Made by a program: the position numbers and the translations under genes. The notes beneath the pieces were generated by a model. The model was not told the origin of the DNA. It saw only the letters and a list, made by a program, of their open reading frames with translations, and did not search any database. 64,000 nucleotides of DNA from Paulownia fortunei (taxonomy: Eukaryota > Streptophyta > Magnoliopsida > Lamiales > Paulowniaceae), in assembly GCA_019321725.1 (NCBI GenBank), contig CM033123.1, positions 1,992,960 through 2,056,959 on the forward strand, in the 5' to 3' direction. The stretch's first letter is position 1. Each line of letters begins with the position of its first letter. Shown in pieces: positions 25,500 to 38,514 of this stretch.

Positions 25500-28264
25500 A
25501 ACTCCTAATAACAGTATATGGCGCTAAGTTACTTTCTTGTAACTATAGTTTGACTTGGAAATTAAGTCCAAGAAATTGAGTTTTTATTTATTTTCACCAA
25601 CAAAATAATTGAATTATTGGAAATTTGAATATTACCCTTAAGCCCCTTTTTGTCTCTCGTGGCACGCATTTCAATACCATATTTAAAAATGCTATCACAA
25701 TAGACAAATTGAAATATGTTAGTAGACTGCAAAATTTGAAAGTTTTTCTCCATTTAATATTTGAAATAAAACATATCAATAAATTCTAAAATGCTGAGAC
25801 ACAAATTTCAAGTAACATTTTTCAACAATTGTTGCACTATTATAAAGCTCTATCTCAAAAAATATTATTTCATTTGCTCGTAATATTTATAAAAAAGGTA
25901 AAATTTGAAGAACAATTTTTGACTAAATTATTTGTTGCTATACTTATAAAAATTAGTTGAGTTGATTGATTAACAGCAATAATAGACCTATAATTTTTGA
26001 ACGGCAAGAGTGTTATTTTTTTAAAATTAAATTTTCAGAAATGGATTTTGGCAACATATTTACTTACATTATGATTTATATTTCATTTTTATTTTGTTTT
26101 TTAAGATGAAAATATATATATATATATATATATATCCTCAATTATGGTTTAATGGGTGGTGATAGGTTTGCAATAAAAGGGTTGTAATCTAAAAAGCGTA
26201 AAGTGGGACCCTTCCTCATGGTGCTGGAATATACTCTTTGTCCAAGAAATTGATGACACTTGGCTTAGTTTAGGACACAAAGCAGAGGAGTGTAAGCCCA
26301 GCTTTCTCCCATCTTATCTATCACCCATTTCCTCTGAAATATATTATTTCCTTCAACAATTTTTCAAGAACTGCTCATTTTCACACACTATTTATTTATT
26401 TTATCTTGTTTTTTAACAAAATTGTTTCCAAGTATTAGTTGAGAGTTAATGGATCACTTTATGCAACAGGAATCTTGTGGAAAGGAATTTCTACTTTATA
26501 TAATTGAGTGTTATTTTAGAACATTTAAAAGAAAAAAAAAAGTAAAAGTTATAATTTTAGAGAAGATATATATATATATATATATGTATTTCAAAGAAAA
26601 ACATAAAGAAATGAAACGCTAATAAAGACTTTTTGGCATGCCAAAAAAACATCACTCTCCTATTGCAAGAGAAAAATGCCATACCATCAAATGTGAGATT
26701 TTTACAAACTTAAATTCAGAGTACTAACGACTTTAATATTATACTTATTTTTAACGTTATACTTACACGACAATTGAATTATGTGCAAGAATACATTTTC
26801 GTGGTATGCGAATTTCTTTACAAGTGTACAAAAACAAGCTTAGATTTTTCCTACTTGTGTATCACACAAACCAAACTTTCATTATCATTTTTCCTCGGTT
26901 GAGTTGAGGGGAAAAATAGTTTTTATGGCTGTTCTTATTTTTCTGATTTATTATAATTATTGGAAAAATGTAGGTGAGGTTGTGTTTCATTTAAGTGTCT
27001 TTTCAATCAAGAGGAACCACTACAATCGACTTGTTGGAGCATAGGGATTCTATTTAATAGGGATAACTACAATTTGCACACTTAAAATAGGGATATATGC
27101 CTTAATTACCATTTTAAACTTTCAATTATTCTCTATTGTTAAATAAATTTTCAATTATTCTCTATTTTTTAAATATTCAAATTTTATTGAATAAAAATAC
27201 CCTTAAAGTTGGACTCTTGAAATATGACATTCTCGTCGTCTATTACCTCCTAAACATTAAAATTTAGAATCAAATTTGAAGAAAATAATTTCAAAATCAA
27301 ACTTGGGACGACAATAAATTTATAAGAATGAGAGAAAAATTCGGAACCAAACATTAGGACTATGAGTTTCTGAAAACGGAAGGAAGCGAAAACTGCATTT
27401 CATATATGAACTATACCACATGGGGGGTAAACTGTCTTTAACCCAATGTAATATTCAAGAAAAAGAGGAAAAAACAAAGGAGACAAAGTTCAAATTTTCC
27501 GAAAAACAAAGATCACATGATAATATAGTATTATTTTTAGGTTTAGCCGTTTAGGGTAGTCTATCCCTGGTGTAAGAGCTAGAAATGAGTTACAAAATGA
27601 ATTCACAAAGAATCGAGAAGAATATAACACAAAACCCATCTTCCTGGGGCGCCGCGTTTGAAGTCCTTGACAGTCCACCTAATTTTCAAGATTGTGCAAC
27701 AAAGTGACGCATATATGAGTGTTCCTTGCAACTCATGGCAGTCAAAAGCAAATGGGAGGAGCACGAAGAGTATGATTGCAAAATATGGATCTTGTCCTCA
27801 AAAAGTGTTGGAAGTTCTATCAGCTATAAATCTCCCAACACATATTCAGAGACCTTTCAAGTTGCATAATGCATGGCATGATATCAGGTCATCAAGAAAC
27901 AAAAACAGACGCCAAGCCAGATGTCCCAGTCCAAGACAAAATTAACAAAAGTTTTGAACCAAAATCATCTCCAGTTGAGTTATAAAAGCTAGTGGGCTTA
28001 AAGAGAAATGTATATATTGACAAACATAAGAACGACGCCACACTATTTATTCAATGAAAAGGGGAACCAGCATATACAAACCCAGACTCGACACAAGCCT
28101 CTTTTTTTTTTTTTTTTTTTTTCTCTTCCTTTTTGGTTGCACTCATAAAATGCAAGCTTAATTGTCTGAACTTTTGAAAGGGAGCATCCACATCCACTAT
28201 TTATTGTCAATCAGTCCCACACAACATTATTAGAAAGCTCATCTCATCTCATCTCCGAAATAAC
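25500..28264. other. Intergenic region between the PPDK promoter and the RING E3 gene
   Basis: AT-rich DNA with short TA runs (about 26113-26134 and 26568-26586) and long T runs (28108-28132). Frames of 60-95 codons exist on both strands at about 27490-27945, but they show no recognisable domain and no conserved neighbours. The last ~250 bases are the 3' UTR of the RING gene. Confidence 0.5.
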
Positions 28265-31200
28265 TCAAGAGTGAGCATAACGTACACAAACACGTCGCTG
28301 GATTGGGCTCCTACAGGATGGGCAGTCCTTCATTCCCTGCTTCTCATGGAGCTCATTGCAATTTGTACATACCACCTGATGTGCACACGGGAGGAAAACC
28401 ACAGACATCTCCTCGGATAGACACATCACGCATTCCCTTTCACGTTTCACACCCCCATTCCCTGTCAAATCATGGAGATCTGAGGTTGTCACCATTCTGG
28501 AGATGTAAGACATAGCGGAATCTTTCAGGCCTGGAGTATCTCTGAAGTCGGTGAGTTTACTGGCATAGCTACCATCTATACCTCTTCTAAGGGCGGCTAT
28601 TTTTGATGAGTCAGTCTTCAACCTCAGCTGAGAAATTTCTTTTTCAAGCCTCTCGATATCAACTTTATACTGCTGTAGATTGCTTTCAGCTCTCAATTTG
28701 ATCATATCCTCTTTGGATTGAGTGGAGACTTCAATTTGCTCTCTTTCTTTTTTAAACGAACTGGCCTGTGTAAGCACTTCATCCTTCGCCTTCTCTTCCT
28801 GATTCAATTTGGCCTGTGATTGTCACAACTTTTCAATGTTAAAACACCAACAATCATCATAAAAAAAGAAGAAGAAGAAGAAGAAGAGGAACAGAAAAAG
28901 GGGGACTAGAAGTCGGGTCTAAATAAAGATGGAAACCAAAGCTTTTCACAACAATGCAAATCCAAAACAGCAGAACAAAGACTCCATTTTTTCCCTATAA
29001 ATTAGGATTGGAATCCATCATTTCTTAAAGTTTATGTTTTCACAAATTAATGTAGAGACCACTTCCAACAAATATTTCCCAAGGTTGGAGTGAATAAAAT
29101 TTTTCTCAGAAAGAATGAAAGAGGTCCACAAATTGAGTTTCTAATTTACTTGAAATCTCAACTGCACCAAAACTGAAAAGAGCCCGGCACACTAGAATCA
29201 ATTTGCGTCTTTTGTCTATACTTTCTGGCAAAGGATATTTGCCTCCAAGTAGAGTTGTAAGAAGTAAAACTCCATTCACAAATGACACCCTGTGACCAGC
29301 TGCCGGCCCAACCTATAAGGAAAGCAGGCTTCCCTATTTATATATAAACTTAGGAAATATAATGATATTACAACTTAAGATTACTACACATGGTCTTAAG
29401 CCTTCAATTGGGTGGCAATTATGTGATTCACAGACACACTCATGAAAGTCTTCAAGTATTTATTCTCAGTCAAACCTAAACCCAAGATCGAACACTATGC
29501 ATGAGCACGCTGACAGAGCCACATGGAAGAGAGTGAATGCAATTTCACCCCCTCAGATTTCAAGAACATACTTGAAGTAGTCACAGATTTGATATAATCT
29601 TTTTTACCCTTCTTTATTCTAAATCAACCCATCATGTGTGGATCTCAATTCATTAGATTTCATCATAAACTAAGATAAATTAACAAATATATAGTTTATG
29701 TGACTAGTTATCTATACCCTGAATTATTAGCTTCCCTGAATTCATTGGTTTTCACAACTTAATTTTGGTAAACGGCACTTAAAACTTACTACGAAAACTA
29801 AAATTTTTTACATTAATATTATGCGAACCATATGTAGATTCCAAATATTCAATAGTTTCTGCAATAATTGTAACATTGAGGAGGTTCAATAAACTGTAGC
29901 CCATTTACGGATCAAGGGGATTGGTTGGTGCAAATTCTCTTCATACTATAAGTATTTGTGTCACAAGAATAAGCAACAGTCAATTATTAGTTATTTTCAG
30001 TGTCTCAGTACAACAATGTGGGAGAATATGGATTGACTTTTATCTCAACAAAATTTTGGATGCCTGCTCCGTTTGCCCTTGTTTTCAATCTTTCTAGACA
30101 ATCAACAAGTATTTCTGTCATTATTATGGCTCACATATGGCTCATTAAGTTACATGGTCCTAGATTTGATTATATATCTGTCCTTCCCATAAAAGAATAC
30201 ACATATCAGTGGTTCAGGTTCCCCCACAGAGAAAAGGTCTTTGATTTCCACAGCCCAATCATACCATTTTTGGTACTGCGACTGCAAGGATAACATGATG
30301 ATATTATTCAATACATCAGCGTGCAAGAAACCTTATTCCAATACTAACTGTGGCTGTGTATTGATCAACAGGCTTCTCCAGTTGAGTATATCAACACAGA
30401 CGAGCAATACTGTATATAGGTAGATATGGAGATAAAAAAGGGTAGATAAACACATGCAAATACTATCATGGTAAAGCTGCGCATACCATGACACACTTTG
30501 ACCTCTTAATCAGACATTTGTAGTATTTTCTCAAGGTTGTCATTTGATTCGTACCACACACATGTTATAGCAGGTCCGCTATCAATATCTTCTCAGATCA
30601 ATCTACATGCAATAGACAAATTTTATTAGATTAAGAGCTAAACATACCTCAACTTGATCCTGTACATCTTTAGCCAGCTGTAGTTTCTGTTGCATCTGCA
30701 TCAACTTCAATTTTTCAGCTGAAAGCTCCTCTTGAAAAATAGTCTTCTGCTTCTCCCATGACTGAAACTTCATCAGAGTCTTCTTCTCCCTCTTTGACAC
30801 CTCCTGGCAGCTTGCAGCTGACTCTACAGCACGTAATTTTGCAGCTTCCATTTCCCGCCTTAATGCAGCATTCTCAACTTCAAGCCTGCGTACAGCAGCA
30901 TTAGCTCGCTCTACCTGGCCACTAGCCTTGCACAATGCATTCTCCATCTCAGAAAGTTTTTTCATGGTGTTCTCTTCCAATGTTTGCTTTTCTTTCTTCA
31001 GCCTCTCCACTTCTTCCTTCTCTTGCCTAAGTGTTTTAAGCTCAGCTTTGTCCTTACTCAGTCTTCGTGCAGCTTGCATGACCTTCTGATTTGCCCACTC
31101 TGTCCATTCTTGGAGCTGATTTTGCAATTCCCTCACTCTTGGAACCAGCTTCATGATCATCTCATCCTTCCTATCCTGTGGAGCCCACTGCCCAAGAGAC

Positions 31201-32828
31201 TTATCATTTGAAGAACCAAGATAACTACAATTGGCGGCCTCAGTACTGTAGCTGATGGGCATTGGATTAGCAATGCTTTTGGCAGGGAATGAAAGAGAGA
31301 GCTCAGTATCAGCAACAGGTAAGGAAGGTGAAGTGTTGACGGGCACCAAAGGTAAGGTAGATGAGATACTTGATTTAGGCAATGAAGAACTGTGATCAAT
31401 AGTTTCCAGACCAAATGTTGGCACTGAAGTGAATCCAGTGGTTGTTGAAAGATTATGATTCACATTTTCTGGAGGCACATCAAATCCGACCGCCTTGTTA
31501 ATCTTAAAGGGGGCATTTTTAGCATTTACACCTGTAGAATCTGCCACACCTTTAAGTTTCTTATCCAAGACTAGGCCACTAAAACTGCTAAGTTTAGAAG
31601 TTCTAGATGTGCCTTTAGAACCATATGTGCGATAGTGTTTCTCAAAATGCATTGACTTCTGACGTAATATGTACTCCCTTTTGGTAATTCCAGAAAGTTT
31701 TCTACTGCCCACAAACTTCTCCTCCGCAACTGTAGTTTGGGATATTCCTGCTGCGTTAAAGGGTTTTTCATTTAGTTCAGAAGTGGAATTTTGACAATCT
31801 TTATCTGGAACTAACCCATTCGGAACAAAAGAAGTTTTCGGTTTCACGTTAGGACCATTAGTTATTTTAGGTGCCTCTGGTTGCAAGCTATGTCCACCAT
31901 GAATTGAAGCCAGGTTAGGAGGTTCAGATGGACAATTATGAGCATAAGCAACTGACACATTTGGTTTACCAGGAACAAAAATATTAGATTCAGAACTTTT
32001 GAGCTCTGTTCTCAACTGAGATTGAGCAGAAATGGAGGAATTCGCATTTGAAGTTGCATCACCAAGGAAACCACCCAAAGGATCACCATCCATGGCACAA
32101 GCATGTGATACATTCATATCACATATTAACAAACACCACATTGCATCCCCAGTGCTGAAGAAAGGTCTAACCTCTCTTAGAAGGCAAACCAACTCAGCCA
32201 ATATATACTTCTCCATCTGTTGCAAATCCTCGAAATAGTGCTCCCTTGAGGGGTCAATTTCCTGGCCACTTCTAAGAAATGCTAGGGTGTTGTCCACTAT
32301 ATTTGATATGGTGTCTTTACACCCGTACCAAAGGCCAGATCTCAAAATAGCCTTAGTAGCAACTTCTTCACTGTAACCACTAGCAATTATTTTCTTAATT
32401 GCACTCTTGAAAATTGTGTCCAAATTGCTCAAAACAAGTTCTTCTAGCTCAGATTCTGTAAGGTCACTCCAATCAGCATCATGGAACTCGTCAGCTGACA
32501 CCTCTATCTCCTCTCTAGGTCGGCTCGCACCTACCTCAGATGTCCCCACAGCGCAAGACAATCCAAGGTCGAGTTTCAAAGCATCAGAACTATCTTGGTT
32601 TACACAACACATATCACACCCATTTGTATGCCCGTGACTCTCAAACTTTTCAGCTGAGAATTCAAAACTGGTGCATTCATTTGAAGGTAAAGGGATGGCC
32701 TTACTGGGATCAGCTAATGGTGGATCTGCCCGGAATTTTCTCTTATTCCTACTTCCTTTTTCTTGGACCGTCATAGCCGGCATTTGACTGGAAGTACTGC
32801 TACAAGCCTTCGCAACCATTGATGCCAT
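28265..32828 (-). CDS. RING-HC E3 ubiquitin ligase, RF298/RF4/MIP1 type
   Basis: Probable E3 ligase of the plant family that includes MND1-interacting protein 1, RF4 and RF298. The two coding exons are 32828-30648 and 28813-28265, joined in phase 0 across a 1.8-kb intron: 727 plus 182 codons, 909 residues. A conserved N-terminal block near residues 100-200 contains DWSDLTESELEELVLSNLD and ATKAILRSGLWYGCKD. A low-complexity Ser/Pro-rich middle follows, then a long coiled coil (about 570-830) rich in Glu, Lys and Leu, and a C-terminal RING (about 855-895) with CVMCLSEEMSVVFLPCAHQV, then CTNC and CPSC, a C3HC4 pattern with all ligands present. The start is the ATG just after a leader-intron acceptor (CTGCAG ending near 32836). 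A frame extending upstream of it crosses that acceptor and lacks an ATG. The substrate is unknown. Confidence 0.92.
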
Positions 32829-33599
32829 ATCTAATCTGCAGAGCAAATGTTTTCAGCACTTTGCCAAATTCAATATATTCCATCTCACACAACTGAGATT
32901 ATCTATTATTCCCACCTTGACTTTACATGGAAAAAGATGAGTTCGATGCTGAAAATACAACTCCCAAATAAATCAATGACATAAAAGAAAAAGCTAATAA
33001 ACAATAATACAATTATTTTTCAATTAGTAAACCAGCTCAATCAATATAGATTCACTAACATTCAATCGAAACCAATATTATAAATTTGACAACCAAATAA
33101 TCAGGTAAATATAACACTTACAGAACATACCACTGTTTCACTCACTAACATTACCGACAAAAAACAACCAAAATTTCTGCATCAGAAAAACACACATGAA
33201 TAATAAAACTGGAATACAACCCACAAACAACAATCCAATAGTCAATGCAAATTAACCACTCAATTCAACCCAATCGACAGATCAACATAATCAAAATTGC
33301 GAAAAGCCCACATAAAAAAATTAATCTTTATACATATGATAAAGATCCCAGAAAAGAGTGATATAATTGGGAGATTTTTAACAATTCTTGGGATAATTAT
33401 CATCATCGATTCATACCGGATTCGAGCTTATGATTTTTGGGGCGATCAAACGTTGGACAAATCTAAGAGCATGGGATGTAAGTAGAGAGATTACGGATAG
33501 TTGTGTTTGTTTGTTTGTTTTTCCCCTTTTTTTTGTTCCTTTTTTGCCTATTTAAAATTCTATCAGCTTTAGAGCATTGAATTGTTCTCTCTCTTTCCT

Positions 33600-36187
33600 C
33601 TCCCTTCTTATTCTCTGATTTTCGGGGAAAAAAAAAGATTGTCTTTTTTTAATTTTCTTTTTCTTTTTTTCCTAATTTATGTCTTGGTTTGGTTTAGGTG
33701 TTAACCAACGTATGTGACCAGGGTTCCCACATGTACAAGTGTGTGAGTTGGAGCACGTGTTAGAGGTAACTATAGTTAATTGACCAGCAATTCCATCTCT
33801 ATTTGGGTTAAGGGGCATAATAGGAAATTTAGTTATACAATTATATTTTCACTTCTACATACATTAATACATATTTTCACTTTTCTTATTGGAATATTGG
33901 ATTATTGGATTAATAGATTATTTTAGAGAAGTCTGAAATTTTATATTTTCAACAATTATTCATGTAATGGGCTTACATTAGATAGCCATAAAATACATGG
34001 ATTGGTGTGATTACTTCAAATATTAAGATCTCTTAAAATTATAGGGATTCATAGTATCTATCTTTTAAAATTTAAACATTATATATTATTGCTTCATGTG
34101 GTGCAAAATATAAATATGCTAAAATATAAAATAAATATGAAAGAAACAACTAGAGCACGGGTATAAGTAGTGTAAGTGGATCTTATTAAATTTGAGTTTT
34201 TTGAATCGTTTGAAATATTGGATAATAAAATTTTACTATTCAATATCGTTCTAAATATTTCGTATATCCAATGAATTTTAGGTTTTTAATGTCTGATTGG
34301 ATTTAATGTTTGAATGAAGAAAAAGAAAACGTTAATTTATATAACTTTGAAAAGTCTTTCAACAAATCAAATAATTCATTTTCTCCATCACTTCTATTTT
34401 CCTCAATCTTGATTTATTTTCCCTCACTCTTCCTCCATCCCACCACCGTTTCCATTACCATCGGGCATCCTCAATTTCTCCACCAATGATAACTCACCAT
34501 CACATCACTATTCTCACAATCGATGCAAAAATAAATATTTTCTAGTATCGTCATTGAAATTATTTTTTAATATCTCTAACGACTTATAAAGATTATAAAT
34601 GAAAGTGAAGACATAAAAGTGTGAATTTATAAAGTCATTAAAAGGATTAGAGGTTATATAAATTGATAATTTGGGATGTTAGAGGAAGTTATTTTGATCA
34701 TTTTTGTGGCTCCATTTTGTGATCAATTACCTATTAATAAATCTACTAAGTAATTTGCTATCTCATGTTTTCATGCAACTCAATTATCCTACCAACTCTT
34801 AGTCATATTATAAAGAAATTCCACTACATTGAATTAAATATCATAAACATGGTAAATTATCTTCACCAAAAAACTTTTTACTAATAATATATTTGATTGC
34901 TTCTTCAATCAAAGAAAAAATATAATAATAATGATAATGCCATATAATATGTTCATATATTATGTAAATTACTAAGTTTGAATGGGTATCTGATTTACTC
35001 CAAAGAATCGCCATACAATATAAATCTCTCAATTGAAGATGATGATCGGTGAAGAAGAATCACATTCTTGTAATTGGGCTATTGATATTAATTTTCAATT
35101 TAAGGGAGAAATCAGGAATTGGGCCTAAATAAAAGCGTCACTCCAAAATTTTGGATTTAATTGGCACATCCGTATCATATTATTTTTGGTCAAAAAAATT
35201 ACAATAAAATATTGAAAAATGAATTAAATTCATATTTTTTAAAAAGTTTGGTGTCAAACTTAAAAATATTTTATATTATGAAATTAAAAAAAATAAATCT
35301 TTTAATGTATCAAATTTATCCTAATTGTTGGAGTGTGTATCGAGTGGAAATTTACTATTTAACCATACATCCATATTTTTATTTGTTTTTATGTACAGAT
35401 GAAGAGGGGATATCAAGATTCTTGAAATGGAAAGTCGGCGAGGAGGTAAGGGAGCAGAGAAGAGTCAGGCATAGCATGTAATTAGGAAGACGATGGGAGG
35501 GTAAATTTGAGAACAGAAGTCGAATTAACTCTGGCAATACGAAAATTGCTCGGGCACAGGCACTATCACTCTATCAGCGCCACCAAAAAATACAAGGCTC
35601 CTATCCCACATTAATGTAAACAACACTAATTGACACACTCAATTAATGGGCCAATTCCCATTTTCTCACGATGAGTAATTATTCTACTTTCTATAAAGGG
35701 CAAAAATCAAGGAGAGGCTCGTTTTTATTTTCAACGTTTTTAAATATTTTTCTTTCCAGTTTATTTTTATTGTGTAAAATAAAATTATATTTATTGTAGA
35801 AGTTTTAATTTTATTAAGTTAAAATTAATATTTTAGTGTAATAGTAATAATTAATAATTTTTTTTTTATTTTTTTATCTTACCAGTCAAATTATGTTGGA
35901 TTGAAAAATTATTATTTAATTTATAATAAATTACATTACAAAAAGAGAAATTATTTTTAAATTTGTAGATTTTATATATTTTAAAATAAGTAAAATATCA
36001 TATATACAAACATAAAAATGTGTTTGTAGTTCCCGAAATTGATGATTATAGGTATAAAAATAAAAATAATGATATTTTTGTTGAAAATGAGTAAAATAAA
36101 TATATTTTTTATATTTTAAAGAATAAAAAATGAAAAACACAAACACCATTTGAAATGAAACATAATTAGGCCATAAATTCCGTTCCA

Positions 36188-36218
<31 letters not shown>

Positions 36219-36440
36219 TGTGTGTGTGTATCCTTTTACTTCTTCAACTATTTTCCTGACTTATAGCCATAAAGAGGAAGACGAAAGGAAGAATTGGGAA
36301 GGCTCAAAATCACAAATTACTGATTGGTCTTTTATTTAACGCTTTTTCTATTTTCATTTCTAATTTTTCTACCGAGTACCATTTTTTGGTTTAATTTTCC
36401 TCCAAGAAAAGCGTGGAATAAAAGCGCCCATCCTTTGTAA
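33600..36440. other. Intergenic region between the RING E3 gene and the CX9C gene
   Basis: AT-rich DNA between the divergently transcribed RING E3 gene (minus) and the small CX9C gene (plus). It holds the leader and promoter of the RING gene at its left end, short chance frames only, and a TG dinucleotide microsatellite at 36188-36229. No gene is supported. Confidence 0.5.
36188..36229. repeat. TG dinucleotide microsatellite
   Basis: About 20 TG units with one interruption (GG) lie about 230 bp upstream of the start codon of the small CX9C gene, within its probable promoter. Length polymorphism is likely. Confidence 0.85.
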
Positions 36441-36461
36441 AGGGTTCAGTCACCCAATACC

Positions 36462-36935
36462 ATGGACCAACCGCCTAAACCCAGCCCAAGCCACCCATCG
36501 CCGCCGCCGCCGGAACTGCACCAAAGCGATGCAGACGAGGACGATGAGAACGTCAAGCAGCTTCGAGAATGCTCTTCTCTCTACCTAGAATTACAGGTAT
36601 ATATATGTAAATCTACAAACACATTATATGTATTTTTGTACGAATTGGTAGCTTAAACCCTAAACCCTAAACCCATTCATAATTTCATATTGCAGGATTG
36701 TCTGGTCAATTCCAACAGGAATTGGAAATCTTGCCAAAAGGGTATTATTTTTTATTTTTATTTTTTTTGCTATTTTCTTATACACCTGATATTCGTTCTT
36801 GTTATTATTTTTTTTTTTCAGTGTTTGAACCCTTTTTTATTTTTTTATTTTGGAAATTGTTGCTAATTGTTTTGTGCTTGATCTGGAGCAGAAGTTCAAG
36901 CTCTGAAGGCATGCAATGAGAGAAGAAAAAAGTGA
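36462..36935 (+). CDS. Twin-CX9C (CHCH) protein, COA4-like mitochondrial assembly factor
   Basis: A small three-exon gene (36462-36596, 36696-36741, 36892-36935; 225 bp, 74 residues). Residues 1-35 are Pro/Ser- then Asp/Glu-rich. Residues 37-68 form a coiled-coil-helix-coiled-coil-helix fold: CSSLYLELQDC (Cys37 and Cys47) and CQKEVQALKAC (Cys58 and Cys68), each spaced CX9C, with ten residues between, and a basic tail NERRKK. Twin-CX9C proteins are imported into the mitochondrial intermembrane space and oxidised by MIA40. The order CX9C, an NWxxC stretch, and Q.QA.K.C resembles the cytochrome c oxidase assembly factor COA4. The exact paralogue is inference. Splice junctions keep frame (CAG/GTATAT; AAGG/GTATT). 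A telomere-type repeat lies in intron 1. Confidence 0.85.
36654..36674 (+). repeat. Short telomere-type repeat (CCCTAAA)n in intron 1 of the CX9C gene
   Basis: Three consecutive copies of the plant telomere motif AAACCCT lie about 20 bp before the acceptor of the first intron. In plants such telo-boxes near the 5' end of genes are known binding sites for Myb-type telobox proteins and are frequent in genes for growth and translation. Here it lies downstream of the start codon. Confidence 0.8.
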
Positions 36936-38514
36936 CCAGATGAACTGAGAATTATGATGGAGATATGGTGATTTCTGACCATTTTTTACCATGTAATTTT
37001 TGAATTTCTTTTTTTGGCTTTATTTGGATCATATATTCCAGTAAAAAAATAATTAGGAAAATCATTTTTCTTTACTAGGTTTTGAAAATAAACCTGAAAG
37101 AAATGGTGGTTAAAATTAATTATGAGAAGCATGAGCTAATTTATTTCTTTTTCATTTCTTGATAATATGCAATAAAAATCAGCTAATTTATTTTCTTTTC
37201 ATTTCTTTTCCGTGCCTTAATTCTTAGTAGTACTGCAATTTCGACTACAGACTTACAGTTTTGGTGTATAACATCTGACCTTGTTACTTATATTTTTTTC
37301 TCTTCTGAAACTTGGAACTAGCATATTACATTTGTGCAAATTTATCCCCTTAATATTTTACGAAATTGCACCAAAAAAGAAAAAAAAAATCATTTGATAA
37401 GGAAATATGCTAAAAACGACCACCTTAAAGAGTTTTTGTGCATGTCTACATGTCAAAGTGTTGTTCTTTTATAAATTTCGAACATTTTTTAGAATATCAG
37501 ACTGATTTTTTGCTCATTTGTTGCTTCAAAAAGGAGCTGTCAGACATAATTATGAATGAGATTAATTAAACAAACAAAATCAACTTAATAATTTTTAAAA
37601 ATTAATTTAAAAAAGAATCAACTTAATAATTTTCTTACCCATAAAAAAAAAATTAATAATTTTGCCTACTTGAGTTACCTTGCATTTTCAGTGGCTATGA
37701 ATCTTTTTGAATTCTCTGGTATCATGACTCTTGTAACTTGTCTGGGAGTTGTAAACAAATCAAGTTCACTTAAACACCCTTTGTTGTTCTAAATTTATTT
37801 CAAATTTTATTATGCGAAACTAAGTTTGATTTGATTAATAATAGAATAAAATTATATCTAGATTTGATTATTAATTAAATTAAATTTGAACGAATTTTAA
37901 ATAAGTTATAGCACAAATCGATCTCAAATGATTTAAATAATTTACATATTTTATTATATTTTTATTATTTATATTTCTACTAATTTGATTTGAGCTCAAA
38001 TCAAACTCTAAATAAGTTATAACACAAATCGATCTCAAATGATTTGAATAATTTACACATTTTATTATATTTTTATTATTTATATTTCTACTAATTTGAT
38101 TTGAGCTCAAATCAAACTCCAAAATTTTATTAAACGAAAATATATATTCAAAATTTTATCAAAGCCAAATTTAATTTGTAATTGCAATCAATCTACCTCA
38201 AAGTTGTGGAAAAGCATAGAATGAAAATAATCAAACCATACATGGAATCACGACTTGTAAGTGAAAATTTTCATTAGTAGGGGGTCCGTAGAGGTATGAA
38301 ATAAAGGAAAGCTGCACCCCATTCCAAAAAAGATTTACAAACACACATCGATCGTATAGAAGTGAAAACCAAAGATAACATCTTATTATTTATTCGCTTG
38401 GATTAATATTTATAATATATTCGCTTGCATCTAATATCCATAAAATAAAGTGCGCATCAATAACTCATTAGTGCCAGAAGCAATTCTCCTTGATAACATT
38501 CTTGAGTCTCTCTC
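36936..38514. other. Intergenic region between convergent CX9C and MSRB genes
   Basis: The 3' UTRs of the convergent CX9C (plus) and MSRB (minus) genes flank AT-rich DNA. The notable item is a 111-bp tandem duplication at 37899-38120. No coding region is supported; an 80-codon frame at 37880-38122 only reflects that duplication. Confidence 0.55.
37899..38120. repeat. Two tandem copies of a 111-bp AT-rich unit
   Basis: Copies at 37899-38009 and 38010-38120 differ at only a few bases. Each begins AAATAAGTTATA and contains ATCGATCTCAAATGATTT and GATTTGAGCTCAAATCAAAC, itself a near-palindrome. High identity between the copies suggests a fairly recent duplication. Confidence 0.9.

Noticed and set aside
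27490..27945. Overlapping frames on both strands between PPDK and the RING gene
   Set aside because: Short, mutually overlapping, no family recognised, and no start or splice context that extends them.
30000..30423. Plus-strand frames of 60-97 codons
   Set aside because: They lie within the 1.8-kb intron of the minus-strand RING gene and show no recognisable domain.
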